A program made the translations under genes and the position numbers. Below the pieces are notes generated by a model. The model was not told the origin of the DNA and did not search any database. It saw only the letters and a list, made by a program, of their open reading frames with translations. Shown piece by piece: positions 62,910 to 64,000 of a stretch of 64,000 bases of DNA. Position 1 is the first letter of the stretch. Each line of letters opens with the position of its first letter. The stretch covers positions 124,001 to 188,000 of the forward strand of contig NZ_CABPRV010000002.1 of NCBI RefSeq assembly GCF_902459735.1, read 5' to 3'. Source of the DNA: Pandoraea capi (GTDB lineage: Bacteria; Pseudomonadota; Gammaproteobacteria; Burkholderiales; Burkholderiaceae).

Positions 62910-64000
62910 TCAAACGGCGTGCGTGACGACGAAATGCTTCACGCCGATACGCTGCTCGGCAAACGCCGCTTCGCAGTACTGAAGGTATAGCTGCCACGTG
63001 CGGATAAAGGTGTCGTCGAAACCTTGCGCGCGCACGGCATCGAGCTGGGCTTCGAAGGCCGCATTCCAGTGTTGCAGCGTTCTCGCGTAATCCAACCCGA
63101 AGCTCAGCGTCTCGGTCACGTTCAGGCCGCACGCCTGCGCAGCGCTGATGAATCGCTCCGCGCTTGGCAGCATGCCGCCCGGGAAGATGAACTCGCGGAT
63201 GAAGTCGCTCGACAGGCGGTACGCAGCGAAAGCGTTGTCGTCGATGGTGATCGACTGGATGAGCGCGCGGCCACCGGGCATCAGGCGATATTTGAGCGTG
63301 TCGAAGAACGTTGGCCAGTACGCTTCCCCCACAGCTTCGAACATTTCGATGGAGACGATGGCGGTGAATTGTCCGTGCACGTCTCGGTAGTCGGTCAGCG
63401 ATACCTGTGCGAGATCTGCGAGTCCCGCCGCATCGATACGCGCCTTGGCCAGTGTGTATTGCGCACGTGAGATGGTCACGCCATGAACGCTGATGCCGAG
63501 GCGCGCGGCGTGCAGTGCGAAACCGCCCCAGCCGCAGCCGATCTCCAGCACGCGGTCGCCAGGACGCAACTCAAGCGTGTCGATGATGCGCTGGTACTTG
63601 GCATGCTGGGCGGCCGCCAGCGAGCGGTTCGCATCGCCTTCGAACAGTCCGCTCGAATACGTCCAGGTCGAGTCCAGCCACAGGCCGTAAAAGTCGTTGC
63701 CGATGTCGTAGTGCGCGTGAATGTTGCGTCGGCTGCCGGTGCGGGTGTTGCGGCGCAGGCAATGCCGCAGGTGGTACCAGACGCGCGCAAGTGGCGAGCC
63801 GGTGACCGTGTCGGAGACCCACGACAGGTTGCGCACTGCCAGACGAAGCAGCGTCACGAGATCGGGCGAGTCGACCCACCCCATGCGGTATGCCTCGGCA
63901 AAGCCGATGTCGCCGGACTGCAAGATGCGACGACAGGCACGCCAGTCATGGACCTGTAACGTGGCGCCCGGTTGCGCATGCGGATCGCCGAAGAGATGAC
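62910..64000 (-). CDS. cfa: Cyclopropane-fatty-acyl-phospholipid synthase (N-terminus beyond window)
   Basis: SAM-dependent methyltransferase that adds a methylene bridge to unsaturated acyl chains of membrane phospholipids. The frame is open from the window edge at 64000 to a stop at 62910, 363 codons. Conserved segments are VHDWRACRRILQSGDIGFAE, HYDIGNDFYGLWLDSTWTYS, the SAM motif VLEIGCGWGGFALHAARLG, the active-site region IVSIEMFEAVGEAYW and the C-terminus IGVKHFVVTHAV. About 30-50 N-terminal residues are missing. Together with the sterol desaturase-like and FadH-like genes it adds to the lipid theme, but there is no operon link visible. Confidence 0.93.
   Translation of the reverse strand, partial: HLFGDPHAQPGATLQVHDWRACRRILQSGDIGFAEAYRMGWVDSPDLVTLLRLAVRNLSWVSDTVTGSPLARVWYHLRHCLRRNTRTGSRRNIHAHYDIGNDFYGLWLDSTWTYSSGLFEGDANRSLAAAQHAKYQRIIDTLELRPGDRVLEIGCGWGGFALHAARLGISVHGVTISRAQYTLAKARIDAAGLADLAQVSLTDYRDVHGQFTAIVSIEMFEAVGEAYWPTFFDTLKYRLMPGGRALIQSITIDDNAFAAYRLSSDFIREFIFPGGMLPSAERFISAAQACGLNVTETLSFGLDYARTLQHWNAAFEAQLDAVRAQGFDDTFIRTWQLYLQYCEAAFAEQRIGVKHFVVTHAV

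Overview
The window looks like chromosomal DNA from a high-GC betaproteobacterium, most likely a Burkholderiaceae member such as Pandoraea. This rests on codon use and on gene types (RND pumps with NodT-type outer membrane lipoproteins, CusRS-like and PmrAB-like two-component systems, encapsulin with DyP peroxidase, DUF2239, DUF2092, DUF4105, DUF2946). It was not checked against a database. I see no rRNA, tRNA, CRISPR array, insertion sequence or phage gene.

Layout. 1-4.3 kb: end of a MATE exporter, a DUF2239 regulator-like gene with a two-operator promoter, a HipBA toxin-antitoxin pair and the ribosome-rescue hydrolase ArfB. 4.4-7.7 kb: small exported proteins around an AT-rich gap, including a proline-rich protein and a DUF2092 protein that overlap in a way that suggests a deletion. 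7.7-16 kb: a five-gene RND efflux operon with its own two-component system (permease, adaptor, outer membrane factor, response regulator, kinase, all on the minus strand). 16.3-18.3 kb: a DyP peroxidase with an encapsulin targeting tail, overlapping the encapsulin shell gene, closed by a clear terminator. 18.4-22.3 kb: a PmrA/PmrB/ArnT-like lipid A modification operon. 22.6-30.7 kb: LysR regulator and divergent Tat-exported sulfatase, a molybdopterin-domain-like exported protein, a lipase-like lipoprotein with a DUF4105 membrane protein, and a two-repeat lipoprotein. 30.8-40.2 kb: an MdtABC-type double-permease RND operon with its own outer membrane factor. 40.6-45.6 kb: a sterol desaturase-like protein and a beta-propeller protein, then PadR divergent from FadH with two matching palindromes between them. 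45.8-52.8 kb: a GGDEF protein with a degenerate active site, a class III CoA-transferase divergent from an HTH-citrate synthase fusion, and a PepSY/DUF2946 pair rich in His and Met. 52.8-61 kb: LuxR-type HTH protein, exported alpha/beta hydrolase, amidohydrolase, a very large unrecognised protein split by a one-base frameshift, and a MORN-repeat protein. 61-64 kb: an LprI-like protein, a membrane-anchored unknown, and the 5'-truncated start of a cyclopropane fatty acid synthase.

Functionally the window is dominated by envelope defence: two RND pumps, a MATE pump, lipid A modification, lipid-modifying enzymes and sensors. The parts most likely to hold undescribed biology are the hydrolase/amidohydrolase/large-protein cluster at 53.4-59.5 kb, the HTH-citrate synthase with its perfect intergenic palindrome, and the DUF2239 promoter whose two palindromes sit exactly on the -35/-10 region.
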